Part shown: piece by piece, positions 53,647 through 62,078 of the stretch | Position numbering within the stretch: the stretch's first letter is position 1 | Layout of the letters: the number at the start of each line of letters is the position of its first letter | DNA from: Methanosarcina sp. MSH10X1 | GTDB lineage: Archaea; Halobacteriota; Methanosarcinia; Methanosarcinales; Methanosarcinaceae | Assembly: GCF_004099695.1 (NCBI RefSeq) | Contig: NZ_SCHL01000004.1 | Coordinates: 1 to 64,000, forward strand | Direction: 5' to 3' | Length of the DNA stretch: 64,000 nucleotides | Notes under the pieces: model-generated | The model's input: the letters and a program-made list of their open reading frames with translations, nothing else | Databases searched by the model: none | Told to the model about the DNA's origin: nothing | Position numbers and translations under genes: made by a program

Positions 53647-54672
53647 TTGAACATTACGGGAAAAGTGGAGTCCAGGCAGGTTTCGGAAAATAGTGAAATT
53701 ATTGTAGTTACCAGCAAAAAGGATATTGAAGAGAAATTCCGTCAATGCCTGAAGAATCATGAACTGCCTGATTATCTTCTGTATACAGGCGCCAGAGGGA
53801 CAAAAAACTGGATGGAGCTTGACAGAGCTGAAACATTTCCTGTAGCCAGGCAGCTTAAAACCCTTCTGGAGAGAAATCTTGAATCAATAATGAGATTCAT
53901 TCCGACAGGTATGAGCTTCGTGAGCGTTGGAGTAGGGGATGGGGAAAAGGAGAAAATTGTTCTCGAGGCACTTGTAAGGAAGAATCTGGCTGAAAATCCG
54001 ACCTCAGGAAAAGTATCGATAAGCTATTACCCTATAGATATAAATGGCGAATTTGTGGATCTTGCCCTTGAGAAGGTTGAGAACCTGCCTGTAGGAAAGA
54101 AAGGAATAGTTGGTTTCATCGAGGACATGGCAACTCTAAAAAAGAACTGGCGCCTCCCGGTTCTCTTTTGCATTCTGGGAAATACTTTTTGCAACTACGA
54201 GCCAGAATTCATTCTTCAGCTTGTCCGTGAAAACCTTGAGCAGGAAGATCTATTTTTCTTCGATGCCAATCTGCTCCCGACTGAAGATCAGGAGGTACGA
54301 GCTGCAAGAAAATCAATACTAGGGGCATACTCGTCAAGAGAGAACGCCCTCTTCAATATGTACCCCCTGCTTCAGTACGGCATGGTTCCTGAAGATTTCG
54401 ATTTTGAGCTTTCGCTTGCAAATGTGAAATCAAGGATAGGGGGAGTATACAGGACCAGGAAGAACCTGTATATCCTGAAAGATACCGAGCTTGCAATCGG
54501 GGCAGAGACCATAAGCTTCAGGAAAGGAGATGTCATCCGCATGGGTTTCACTTATAAGTACACCTATGATCAGATTACAGCTTTTCTGGATATCTGCGGA
54601 TTTGATATCCTCAAGGCTTTCCTGAGTGAAGACCGGACAAATGCTATAATCCTCGCAAAAAAACGCATGTGA
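53647..54672 (+). CDS. EgtD-like (histidine-specific type) methyltransferase
   Basis: Protein of 341 residues of the Methyltransf_33 family that includes EgtD, which trimethylates histidine in ergothioneine synthesis. Parallel features are YTGARGTKNWMELDRAETFP near the N terminus, SVGVGDGEKE (SAM site), CILGNTFCNYEP and FRKGDVIRMGFTYKYTYDQI at the end. The EgtD substrate residues are not all conserved, so the substrate is probably another amino acid or amine. TTG 53647 has AGGTGAGG upstream. Middle gene of the three-gene operon. Confidence 0.85.
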   Translation: MNITGKVESRQVSENSEIIVVTSKKDIEEKFRQCLKNHELPDYLLYTGARGTKNWMELDRAETFPVARQLKTLLERNLESIMRFIPTGMSFVSVGVGDGEKEKIVLEALVRKNLAENPTSGKVSISYYPIDINGEFVDLALEKVENLPVGKKGIVGFIEDMATLKKNWRLPVLFCILGNTFCNYEPEFILQLVRENLEQEDLFFFDANLLPTEDQEVRAARKSILGAYSSRENALFNMYPLLQYGMVPEDFDFELSLANVKSRIGGVYRTRKNLYILKDTELAIGAETISFRKGDVIRMGFTYKYTYDQITAFLDICGFDILKAFLSEDRTNAIILAKKRM

Positions 54673-54703
54673 GAATGATACTGATCAATATGGAGGTTCA
54701 GGT

Positions 54704-55675
54704 ATGGGTTGTGAGATTGGGGATCTGGACAGGGCTGAAAAGGCAGGGGCCGGTATCGATTATGGATGCGATGAACTTACCAGGCTGAAAAGCGTACTTA
54801 TTCATACGCCTGGAGAAGAACTGTCCCTGGTCAACAAGTCGAATTGTAAATACTGGCTTTATGATAAAGTTCCTGATATTTCTGGATATATCAAAGAACA
54901 TAGAAGTTATCAGGAGTTACTGGAATCAAACGGTGTCAAGGTTTATGAGCTTGAAGATTATGTGAACGAAGGTATAAATCTGATAAGAAAAATGCCGAAT
55001 CTGACCTTTCTTCATGATACTGCCGTTATCTCAGGGAAAGGGGCTATTCTCTCGAGAATGCGCCCGCCTGCGCGGGAAAAAGAAGAGGTTGTCGTAAAGG
55101 AAGCCCTGAATAACCTGGGAATTCCCATTCTAAGCGAATTCAATGGAGAACAGGGCTTTTTTGAGGGCTGCCTTCTGCTCTCAAAAGATACGGTATTTGT
55201 AGCTGATACGGAAAGACACACTTACCCTTTTATCCGTGAATTTGTTTCAAATATTCTAGAAGAGTTTAAGGAGGTTATTTACGTCCGGGTTCCCAAAGCC
55301 AGACGATATATGCATCCTGATACTGTTTTCAATCGAATAAGGGAAGACCTTGCTCTTGCTTACCTGCCTGCATTTGAGGAAACCTGCCTGTTTACGAAAG
55401 ATTCAGGAGAAAAAATCGATTTTAAAGCTTTCATGCGGGAGAAAGAGGTGGAAATCATTCCTGTGTCGGACTCCGAGCAAAGTCGCCTCGCCTGTTCTTT
55501 CGTTCCTCTTGAAAGCGGGACTATTTTTCATTACGATACCGCACTTGACCAGAACACTCACAAAACCCTTGGAAATGAAGGTGTTGAAATCATTCCTTTC
55601 CACCCGGATGCCCTGCTTGCAGGAGGAGGGAGTTTGCGCTGCCATACCCTGAGGCTCTGCAGAAGGAAAAATTAA
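54704..55675 (+). CDS. Arginine deiminase/amidinotransferase family protein
   Basis: Protein of 323 residues of the guanidino-group modifying superfamily. LKSVLIHTPGEEL is the usual N-terminal strand, MPNLTFLHDTAVISGKG contains the FxRD-type motif in changed form, RRYMHPDTVFNRI carries the catalytic His, and GGGSLRCHTLRLC the nucleophilic Cys. It could act on free arginine, methylated arginine or an arginine-derived metabolite. It follows the EgtD-like gene by 31 bases with GGAGG upstream, so the methylated product and the guanidino enzyme are likely in one pathway. Confidence 0.88.
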   Translation: MGCEIGDLDRAEKAGAGIDYGCDELTRLKSVLIHTPGEELSLVNKSNCKYWLYDKVPDISGYIKEHRSYQELLESNGVKVYELEDYVNEGINLIRKMPNLTFLHDTAVISGKGAILSRMRPPAREKEEVVVKEALNNLGIPILSEFNGEQGFFEGCLLLSKDTVFVADTERHTYPFIREFVSNILEEFKEVIYVRVPKARRYMHPDTVFNRIREDLALAYLPAFEETCLFTKDSGEKIDFKAFMREKEVEIIPVSDSEQSRLACSFVPLESGTIFHYDTALDQNTHKTLGNEGVEIIPFHPDALLAGGGSLRCHTLRLCRRKN

Positions 55676-55758
55676 GTTTTAGGGGAAGAAACCGTAAGAG
55701 AGCCAGATAAAAAGCAGAAAGTGCCAGAATAGAGCAAGGAAGATAGGTTGGTAGAGGG

Positions 55759-56652
55759 TTAGAAAAGGGAATCAAGAATGATCGAGGCAGAATAGGTCAC
55801 GAGTGAAACATGATAAAGGAAAAGTACAAACAAGCCAGTCTGCTGATTTCTCACCCTGAAGAGATTATAGTTTGCATATCCGAGCACCAGAAACCCTGAA
55901 ATGAAACCGTAGAATGCGATATCTCCAAGCTGTTTTAAAAAAAGAAATGCTGTGAAATAATGCACAAGCGTAAAACCCAGGATCCAGAATAAAGTTCCTT
56001 CAGTGCCGTAAAGTACCGGAATTGACTTTATTCCTCTGGCCCTGTCGTTCTCAGTATCAATGAAATCGTTGACTGCAAGGTGTGCGAGCGTCCAGGGATA
56101 AAAAAAGAGTATATAGAGAAGTACGGTCATATCAGGCTGCCCGTAACAGAGGTATCCTGCTACCGGGAAAAGTGTGAAATCCATCCTGCCTGCAAGCTGG
56201 GCGACAGGAAAACTCTGGTTCTTCCTTTTAACCTGATAGAAGTATTCAAGAATACATGACGAGAGCATTGTCCCGAACACATAAAGTGAGTTCGGATAAG
56301 GCAAAGTAGACATTACGAGTCCCGTGAGCCCGGAAAGCAGTAAAAAAACTGCCAGGGCAAAGTTAGGGGAGATCCTTCCAGACGGAAGCGGTCGGCTTTT
56401 AAAGGGCCTCCAGTAAGCTGTGAGAGAGCTTTCAACGTCAAGCCTGTCCTTTTTCCGGTCGACATAATCATTAAGTACAAGCCCACCTTCAAATCCGAAG
56501 AAACCGATCAGGATAGCTTTTAAGGTTACCGGCAGGGAAAAGCTTCCATAGTTATTAAAAGCAAGTGCAAGGCCTGAAGAGAAAAGCAAAATCCAGACAA
56601 GGAAGAAGTGAGCTCTTGTCAGATCTACCAAGGCTTTAATGGTTTCTCTCGT
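55759..56652 (-). CDS. UbiA family prenyltransferase, copy 1 (ACG in start position)
   Basis: Membrane-bound aromatic/lipid prenyltransferase with about eight or nine segments. The two Asp-rich motifs are LNDYVDRKKDRLDVE and VNDFIDTENDRARG, which bind prenyl diphosphate via Mg. It is a tandem paralogue of the next gene. Aligned to that paralogue (MIETLKAY), the coding sequence continues upstream as RETIKALVDL, and the position of its Met is an ACG at 56650-56652, five bases after GGGGGAG. The only ordinary start is TTG 56631 without ribosome site. UbiA enzymes make quinones, heme A, archaeal lipids or other prenylated compounds. Confidence 0.9.
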   Translation of the reverse strand, partial: TRETIKALVDLTRAHFFLVWILLFSSGLALAFNNYGSFSLPVTLKAILIGFFGFEGGLVLNDYVDRKKDRLDVESSLTAYWRPFKSRPLPSGRISPNFALAVFLLLSGLTGLVMSTLPYPNSLYVFGTMLSSCILEYFYQVKRKNQSFPVAQLAGRMDFTLFPVAGYLCYGQPDMTVLLYILFFYPWTLAHLAVNDFIDTENDRARGIKSIPVLYGTEGTLFWILGFTLVHYFTAFLFLKQLGDIAFYGFISGFLVLGYANYNLFRVRNQQTGLFVLFLYHVSLVTYSASIILDSLF

Positions 56653-56869
56653 ACCCTCTCCCCCGCTTAATATAAAAGATTATTATATGCTTATACTTTT
56701 TGTAAAGGAATAAAAGCAACAAACCGGGTTCAGAGAAGTAAAGCAGAATAAAAGACTGAGAAAAGCCGAAAAAGAATCGAGGGAAATGAAAGGAGGCTGA
56801 AAAAGAGAAGCAAAGAGAAAGAAGAAAACATCAGACATTCTCTCAATTAAATACAGCTATTTTTCCGGT

Positions 56870-57763
56870 TCAGTATATAAAGTCAAGAATTATCGAAACT
56901 GCATAGATAACAAGAGTTCCGTGGAAAAGGGGAAGTACCTTCAAGCCGGCTGCCGGACTTTTTTCTTTCCAGAGATAGAGATTCGATCCTGTAAGAAGTA
57001 TAAACCCTGCTATAAAACCATAAAGGGCAATATTTCCAAGTTCCTTCACAAAGACAGCTCCTGCAAGGAAATGCAGGACTGTAAAGCCTGTAATCCAGTA
57101 CATCGTCCCTTTTTCGCCATAGAGTACGGTTATGGATTTCATACCCCTTGCCCGGTCATTTTTCAGGTCTATAAAGTCGTTTAATCCAAGGTGCGCCATT
57201 GTCCAGGGATAGAAAAAGACAATATAGAGAAGTACTGTCATGTCAGGCTGCCCATAGCAGAGATAGCCTGCTGCCGGAAAAAGGGTAAAATCCGTCCTGC
57301 CCAGAAGCTGTGCGATCGGGTATTTCTGGTCTCTTTTTTTCACCTGATAGAAAGCTTCGATGCCGTACGAGTACAGCATGATTGCGAAAACGTAGAGCGA
57401 ATTAGGATAGGGGAGCGTGAAGATGAGGACAGAAGCAATCCCGGCAAGCAGGATAAATAGCAGGAAGGCACTTTTTGAAGAGAGCTTTCCTGAAGGAATG
57501 GGGCGGCTTTTAAAAGGTCTCCAGTATCGCGTAAGCGTATTCTCGACATCAAGCCTGTCCCTTTTCCGGTCGACATAGTCGTTAAGCACGAAGCCAGCTT
57601 CGAAGCCAAAGAGGCCTATCAGGGCAGCTTTAATCGTCAGCGCCCAGGAAAAGCCGCCGTAATTTGCAAAAGCAAGCACCAGCCCCGAGCAGAAGATCAG
57701 GGGCCATGCCGGAAGAAAATGCGCACGTATAAGGTCAAAGTAGGCTTTCAGGGTTTCTATCAT
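56870..57763 (-). CDS. UbiA family prenyltransferase, copy 2
   Basis: Protein of 297 residues, about 60 percent identical by eye to copy 1. Asp-rich motifs LNDYVDRKRDRLDVE and LNDFIDLKNDRARG are intact, and WRPFKSRPIPSGK is shared. GAGG lies 8 bases before ATG 57763. The two copies are separated by about 217 bases of AT-rich DNA and may act on different acceptors. In Methanosarcina, methanophenazine carries an ether-linked prenyl chain whose attaching enzyme is not established; these are candidates, not proof. Confidence 0.93.
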   Translation of the reverse strand: MIETLKAYFDLIRAHFLPAWPLIFCSGLVLAFANYGGFSWALTIKAALIGLFGFEAGFVLNDYVDRKRDRLDVENTLTRYWRPFKSRPIPSGKLSSKSAFLLFILLAGIASVLIFTLPYPNSLYVFAIMLYSYGIEAFYQVKKRDQKYPIAQLLGRTDFTLFPAAGYLCYGQPDMTVLLYIVFFYPWTMAHLGLNDFIDLKNDRARGMKSITVLYGEKGTMYWITGFTVLHFLAGAVFVKELGNIALYGFIAGFILLTGSNLYLWKEKSPAAGLKVLPLFHGTLVIYAVSIILDFIY

Positions 57764-57779
57764 TTTTTGGCCTCAATAA

Positions 57780-58140
57780 CAATAGCGGTAACTAAGGTAA
57801 ACTAATACATAAAAATTATGAAAATCGACGAAAGTTGATGTTAAAAAATTACTATTTTTGAAAACATAAAAAAAATTAAATTCATGCCTAACGCGCTTTT
57901 ATATGCAAAGCTTAAGATAAATTTATCAGTGCTTGATTTAAACCTCGCCTGTGAAGTTCTCCCAGGACTTTCCAGAGCAGGACAGGAGGCAAAAGAGTCC
58001 TCAGATCAACTTCAGAACCTGAATGCAGATTTTTATAAATAAGTTATTAAATATTCTTTAAAATCTTCCCTGACAACATTAATAAAAAAAGCTACAATCA
58101 CTGTATTTAAATATTTCCTGAAAATTTTAAATTTCAGGAA
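57780..58140 (+). other. Intergenic region with a doubtful 52-codon ORF
   Basis: ATG 57884 opens 52 codons (MPNALLYAKLKINL at the start, ending QNLNADFYK) with plausible composition but no ribosome site. The rest is AT-rich. I would not call it a gene without expression data. Confidence 0.25.
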
Positions 58141-58190
58141 ACGCAAAATCAGAATTGGTTTATCAAACTGTTTTTGAAAAAAGGAAAAAG

Positions 58191-58211
58191 GTAGCCTTTT
58201 TGAAAGGCTAC
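58191..58211 (-). terminator. Terminator of the Glu-rich lipoprotein gene
   Basis: GTAGCCTTT and AAAGGCTAC form a perfect 9-bp stem with a 3-base loop; on the minus strand it is followed by CCTTTTTCCTTTTTTC. Confidence 0.8.
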
Positions 58212-58235
58212 TTAGATATTCCTTTTTACGCTAAA

Positions 58236-58694
58236 TTAAGCAGTTTCTTCTGCAGCTTCTTCTTCGGCTGGAGCTTCTTCTTCAGCTGGAGCTTCTTCTT
58301 CGGCTGGAGCTTCTTCTTCAGCTGGAGCTTCTTCTTCAGCTACAGGCTCTTCTTCAGCTACTGCAACTGTTTCTTCAGGTGCGTCTGCAATTGCTTCTTC
58401 AGGTGCTTCTGCATCTGCAGCTACTTCTTCTTCAGGTGCAGCTACTTCTTCTTCAGGTGCAGCTACTTCTTCTTCAGGTGCAGCTTCTTCTTCGACAGCT
58501 TCTTCTACTGGAGCTTCTTCAACTGCAACTTCTTCTTCAGCTGCATCGTCTGCTACTGGAGTTGCTGCTTCGTCAGTCACTTCTTCTGCGGCTCCCTCTT
58601 CTGCTTCTGGCTCAGCCTGTTCAGCACAGCCAGCTGCAAAAACAACTGTGGCAATAACAAGGAGCATTGCCATAATCTTTAACATTTTTTTCAT
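58236..58694 (-). CDS. Glu/Ala/Pro-rich repeat lipoprotein
   Basis: Exported lipoprotein of 152 residues: a signal peptide ends in the lipobox FAAGC, and the mature part is nearly all Glu, Ala, Pro and Val. It contains three copies of APEEEVA (21-bp DNA repeats, 58420-58482) and five copies of an AEEEAP-like unit (18-bp repeats, 58255-58344). No fold is expected; it is a highly acidic surface chain. Repeat number is likely to vary between strains. The terminator downstream and the ATG at 58694 support a real, separately transcribed gene. Confidence 0.85.
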   Translation of the reverse strand: MKKMLKIMAMLLVIATVVFAAGCAEQAEPEAEEGAAEEVTDEAATPVADDAAEEEVAVEEAPVEEAVEEEAAPEEEVAAPEEEVAAPEEEVAADAEAPEEAIADAPEETVAVAEEEPVAEEEAPAEEEAPAEEEAPAEEEAPAEEEAAEETA

Positions 58695-59110
58695 TAATAA
58701 TACCTCTAAAGTTCTCTTCCTTTTTTACACCCAGCTCATACAAAATTATGTGATTTTGATATGAGATATTTATGCATGAACCGCCAATGACATTAAAACT
58801 TTTCGATTTGGTAAAAAAATAATATAACGAAAGAGTTTATATGACTAGAATGCATACCCCCAGACTACTTATAATAAGACAGGAATTATAAAAATCCTTC
58901 CAATTTATTTTTCCCTTAGATATCTAAAATAAGTATTAGAAGGCTAAAATAAGCATTGGAAGGCGAATAAACAGGTAAAGGGTTATAAAAGGAAAATTAT
59001 TTGGCGATAGGAAAGTATTTAAAGGTGATATAATATTCCCTCGTTCAAGAACTGCAAACCTATAAACACCCTGTTTGGAAAAGTATATGAAAGTGAAAGC
59101 CATTTGAGGC
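58695..59110. other. AT-rich intergenic region with 20-bp tandem pair
   Basis: CTAAAATAAGTATTAGAAGG at 58924 is followed directly by a copy with two changes. The lipoprotein promoter probably lies near 58740-58790. A TATA-like GATATAATATT near 59027 probably serves the YigZ gene. Confidence 0.4.
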
Positions 59111-59116
59111 AGAACA

Positions 59117-59719
59117 CTGAAAAGTTACAAAACTCTCAATTCCTGTGGCAAGGCTCAAAAAGAATTCAAAAATTCCCTGTTTATAGGTTACGCCCGTCCT
59201 GTAAAAGGTGAAGCTGAGGCAAAAGCCTTCATAAAAAGGATAAAGGAATTACACCGGGATGCAAATCATAATGTTTCGGCTTATTTTGTGAAAGAAAAAA
59301 GTTCTTTTGCCCTCAAATACGATGATGACGGAGAGCCTGCGGGCAGCTCAGGAAAACCTGTTTTTAAAATACTGGAATTAAGAGAGATCCTTAATGCAGT
59401 TGTAGTCGTGACCCGGTATTTTGGGGGAATAAAACTGGGTTTCGGGGGGCTTTCGAGAGCTTACCGGGATACTGCACTTGCCGCTATTGAAGAGTCAGGA
59501 ATTGTCGAAGTATTCGAACAGGTCAGATTCAGAATACGTCTGGGATATGCGGAAAGCCAGAAGATAAGAAATCTGATCGAGAAATATGGAGTGATCCGGG
59601 AAGAAACATATACGGACACCGTGGAATTCGTTGTCCTTGTAAGAGAAGAACTTGAAAATGAATTCGTTAAAAAGCTTAAAGATGAGACAAAAAATAAAGC
59701 CGGGCTTGAAAGGCTTTAA
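59117..59719 (+). CDS. YigZ/IMPACT family protein (UPF0029), CTG start
   Basis: Protein of 200 residues. The N terminus KSYKTLNSCGKAQKEFKNS and the family motif FIGYARPVKGEAEAKAF, HRDANHNVSAYF, DDDGEPAGSSGKPV and RYFGGIKLGFGGLSRAY are all present, followed by the C-terminal ferredoxin-like domain. The frame begins after a TGA at 59105-59107; codons to the first ordinary start (GTG 59288) encode the FIG motif, so the start must be earlier. CTG 59117, 7 bases after GAGG, gives the normal family length. Function is linked to translation or stress but not settled in archaea. Confidence 0.88.
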   Translation: MKSYKTLNSCGKAQKEFKNSLFIGYARPVKGEAEAKAFIKRIKELHRDANHNVSAYFVKEKSSFALKYDDDGEPAGSSGKPVFKILELREILNAVVVVTRYFGGIKLGFGGLSRAYRDTALAAIEESGIVEVFEQVRFRIRLGYAESQKIRNLIEKYGVIREETYTDTVEFVVLVREELENEFVKKLKDETKNKAGLERL

Positions 59720-59964
59720 CTCAGTCAGTTAAGTTTGCATCCCAGCTATATGCCCTTAAAGCTTCTGTTTAAGGGGAGGAATAGTAAAGCGCGCCGGACC
59801 ATTAAAGAAACCGTTAAGAATTATAGGAAAAGGTAATGATTTAAAGAGTCTTCAGCTATAAACGGACTTTTAATTTTTATTATAGTAGAATAAGACCGAT
59901 ATTGAAAATTTTTTATACTCATGTTTACATAATGAAATTATAGGTAATGTTGGAAGTGTAAATA

Positions 59965-61086
59965 TTGAGATATAATAACTTTTCAATTCTGCTTGTTTCA
60001 CTCATTTTATTTGCGGGAATGGTTACATTCTCATGTTCGGCTGCTGGCGAAGCTCTAACAGGGACTGAACACGAGATCACTGCAGCTTACGGGAACCAGG
60101 TTAACCCGGTAATCTCAGGGGAATACGTTGTCTGGCAGGACCAGAGGCATGGAAACTGGGATATCTATACATACGATCTTTCATCAGGAAGGTCAGAGGT
60201 TGCCATCTTTTCAGACCTGAAAGATGAAACTGAACCTGCAATTTCAGGTAGCTGCGTAGTTGTCTCGAGTGACAGGAGAGGCAACTCGGATATTTATCTT
60301 TATGATCTTGTTTCCGGAAAGGAAACCCAGCTCACTTCAGACAAATTTGCCCAGACCGAGCCTGCAATCTCAGGAGACAGAATAGTCTGGACAGACCGCA
60401 GAAACCAGAACATGGATATCTACATGTATGATCTTACTTCCAAGACGGAAAAACGGATAACTTCAGATAAGGCTGAGCAGACCCAGCCTGCGATCTCGGG
60501 AAATATCATAGTCTGGAAAGATACGCGCAATGATAACGATGATATCTATATGTATAATATCGATACGGGCAAAGAGACCGCAGTAGTTACGGACCCTGCA
60601 GAACAGGCAAACCCGGCTATTGAAGGTAACCATATAGTATGGGAAGATAGGCGCGCAGGAAATCTTGATATTTATCTGTATGACCTCTCCAGCGGACAGG
60701 AAAAGGCAGTTACTACTGATCCATCCCCTCAGAAAACCCCTGCTATTTCAGATGGAAGAATAGTCTGGGCTGATGGAAGAATTAAAGGTACGAAGATCTT
60801 TATCTATGACATAGCAGCAGGAGAGGAGAAGACCGTATCTACTGCTTCGGAATACGAGAGTAATCCCTCAATCAGCGGCAGCAGGATAGCCTGGCAGGAT
60901 AAACGCAAAGGCACTATGGATATTTTTATGTTCACAGAAGCCGCTCCCGAAAAGGGAACTGAGGTAGTGGGAGGAAAAGCTGAAACCGCAGAGAAATCCC
61001 AGCTTGGTATTTACCCTGCGGCATCTGCCGTTTTAGCGGCATATCTTGTCGCAACCGCTACTCAGAGCGGGAGAAGAAAAAATTGA
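59965..61086 (+). CDS. Beta-propeller surface protein (TolB-like repeats)
   Basis: Exported protein of 373 residues. A signal peptide (cleavage after TFSCSAAG region) leads to seven repeats of about 40 residues with the pattern NPAISGxxIVWxDxRxGNxDIYxYDLxSG, one blade each. A hydrophobic C-terminal segment (AASAVLAAYLVATAT) with basic end may anchor it. Such propellers are abundant Methanosarcina surface antigens. Start TTG 59965 with GGAAGTG upstream. Alone, with a convergent hairpin downstream. Confidence 0.9.
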   Translation: MRYNNFSILLVSLILFAGMVTFSCSAAGEALTGTEHEITAAYGNQVNPVISGEYVVWQDQRHGNWDIYTYDLSSGRSEVAIFSDLKDETEPAISGSCVVVSSDRRGNSDIYLYDLVSGKETQLTSDKFAQTEPAISGDRIVWTDRRNQNMDIYMYDLTSKTEKRITSDKAEQTQPAISGNIIVWKDTRNDNDDIYMYNIDTGKETAVVTDPAEQANPAIEGNHIVWEDRRAGNLDIYLYDLSSGQEKAVTTDPSPQKTPAISDGRIVWADGRIKGTKIFIYDIAAGEEKTVSTASEYESNPSISGSRIAWQDKRKGTMDIFMFTEAAPEKGTEVVGGKAETAEKSQLGIYPAASAVLAAYLVATATQSGRRKN

Positions 61087-61096
61087 TCCATCCTGC

Positions 61097-61115
61097 TTCC
61101 GGTTATTAACCGGAA
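61097..61115. terminator. Bidirectional hairpin terminator
   Basis: TTCCGGTTA and TAACCGGAA form a perfect palindrome between convergent genes, followed by AAAAATC. Confidence 0.65.
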
Positions 61116-61222
61116 AAATCTGGGATAAGGCTTCAAAAAGTGTAAAGTGGTGCAAGCTTCAGACCTGAGGAAACAAAAAGTAATTTTACAAGCGCCCTTT
61201 ACACCTTCAAAACCCAGATCCC

Positions 61223-61936
61223 TTATGTGATTTCGATATCCTTTATATGATGCTCATAATCTTCTTCCCATGCCGGAGCAGTTATACAAATCTGCTTAAG
61301 ATTTCCACGGAACCAGAACCTTTTTCCTGCGGGTACGACAACCACATCTCCGGCTCTGGCTTCATATTCTCTGTCATCAATGGTCCAGACTCCGCTGCCT
61401 TCCAGAATATAATAAATGAAATCGCTTTTTTCGTGAAGGAATTCTTCGGTATGCCCTTTCTGTGTTTCCTGATACAATACCGCAGCATTTCTGGATTCGG
61501 CTTTAGTAGTGTAGATTCTCATCTTCACCCCATGTTTCTCAATTATTGCCGCATCCTCAGGCTTGAAAACTACCCGTATAAGTTCTGTAGAGGCAGCAAG
61601 GCGTACCTCCTGAGAAAAGTTTTCTTTTCGCGGATTAAAAAGGATAAGATTTTTCTCAAATCCTCCCCTGTCGCGTTTCTTCTGCTGCCTCACTGTCTCG
61701 AGTTCAGCTTTTGAAGAACCTCTGAGTTCAGCGATTCTATAAATTACCTCAAGCAGGTCGGCAAGCTCCTCAAGCTCTTTGCTTGCGAGATATTCCCCGA
61801 CTTCCTCATCGAGTTTACTCTCAAGCTCAGGAAGAAAACTCGAATCTGAAAGCTCTCTGATTATGAATTCCCTGCCTGAAAGTTTGAGGATCTCGGGTAT
61901 AAAGTCCCTAATTGCTTTTGAAGTATTTCCTGACAT
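61223..61936 (-). CDS. MazG-like NTP pyrophosphohydrolase fused to a cupin
   Basis: Protein of 237 residues with two domains. Residues 20-95 resemble phosphoribosyl-ATP pyrophosphohydrolase/MazG-like proteins: SKLDEEVGEYL (E-x2-E), EELADLLEVIYRIAEL (ExxD) and the KKRDRGGFEKNLIL end. Residues 120-230 form a cupin: HTEEFLHEKSDFIYYILEGSGVWTIDD and ARAGDVVVVPAGKRFWFRG, with metal ligands less complete. A house-cleaning nucleotide hydrolase with a ligand-sensing or second catalytic domain is a reasonable inference. ATG 61936. Alone. Confidence 0.8.
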   Translation of the reverse strand: MSGNTSKAIRDFIPEILKLSGREFIIRELSDSSFLPELESKLDEEVGEYLASKELEELADLLEVIYRIAELRGSSKAELETVRQQKKRDRGGFEKNLILFNPRKENFSQEVRLAASTELIRVVFKPEDAAIIEKHGVKMRIYTTKAESRNAAVLYQETQKGHTEEFLHEKSDFIYYILEGSGVWTIDDREYEARAGDVVVVPAGKRFWFRGNLKQICITAPAWEEDYEHHIKDIEIT

Positions 61937-62078
61937 AGTTTTGCCCGGGCTACAGTGTTTTTTTGTTTAAGGTCGATCTAGAGGCGATGGCATCCGAACT
62001 GAAAATTCTGGAGTTCCAGATTTAATTCTATGACATTTCCAGCAGGTATTTAAATACTACAGGCATATTCCCTGCCAA

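Noticed and set aside
58155-58682. Phe/Cys/Ser-rich plus-strand ORF
   Set aside because: It is the antisense reading of the GAA-repeat DNA of the acidic lipoprotein.
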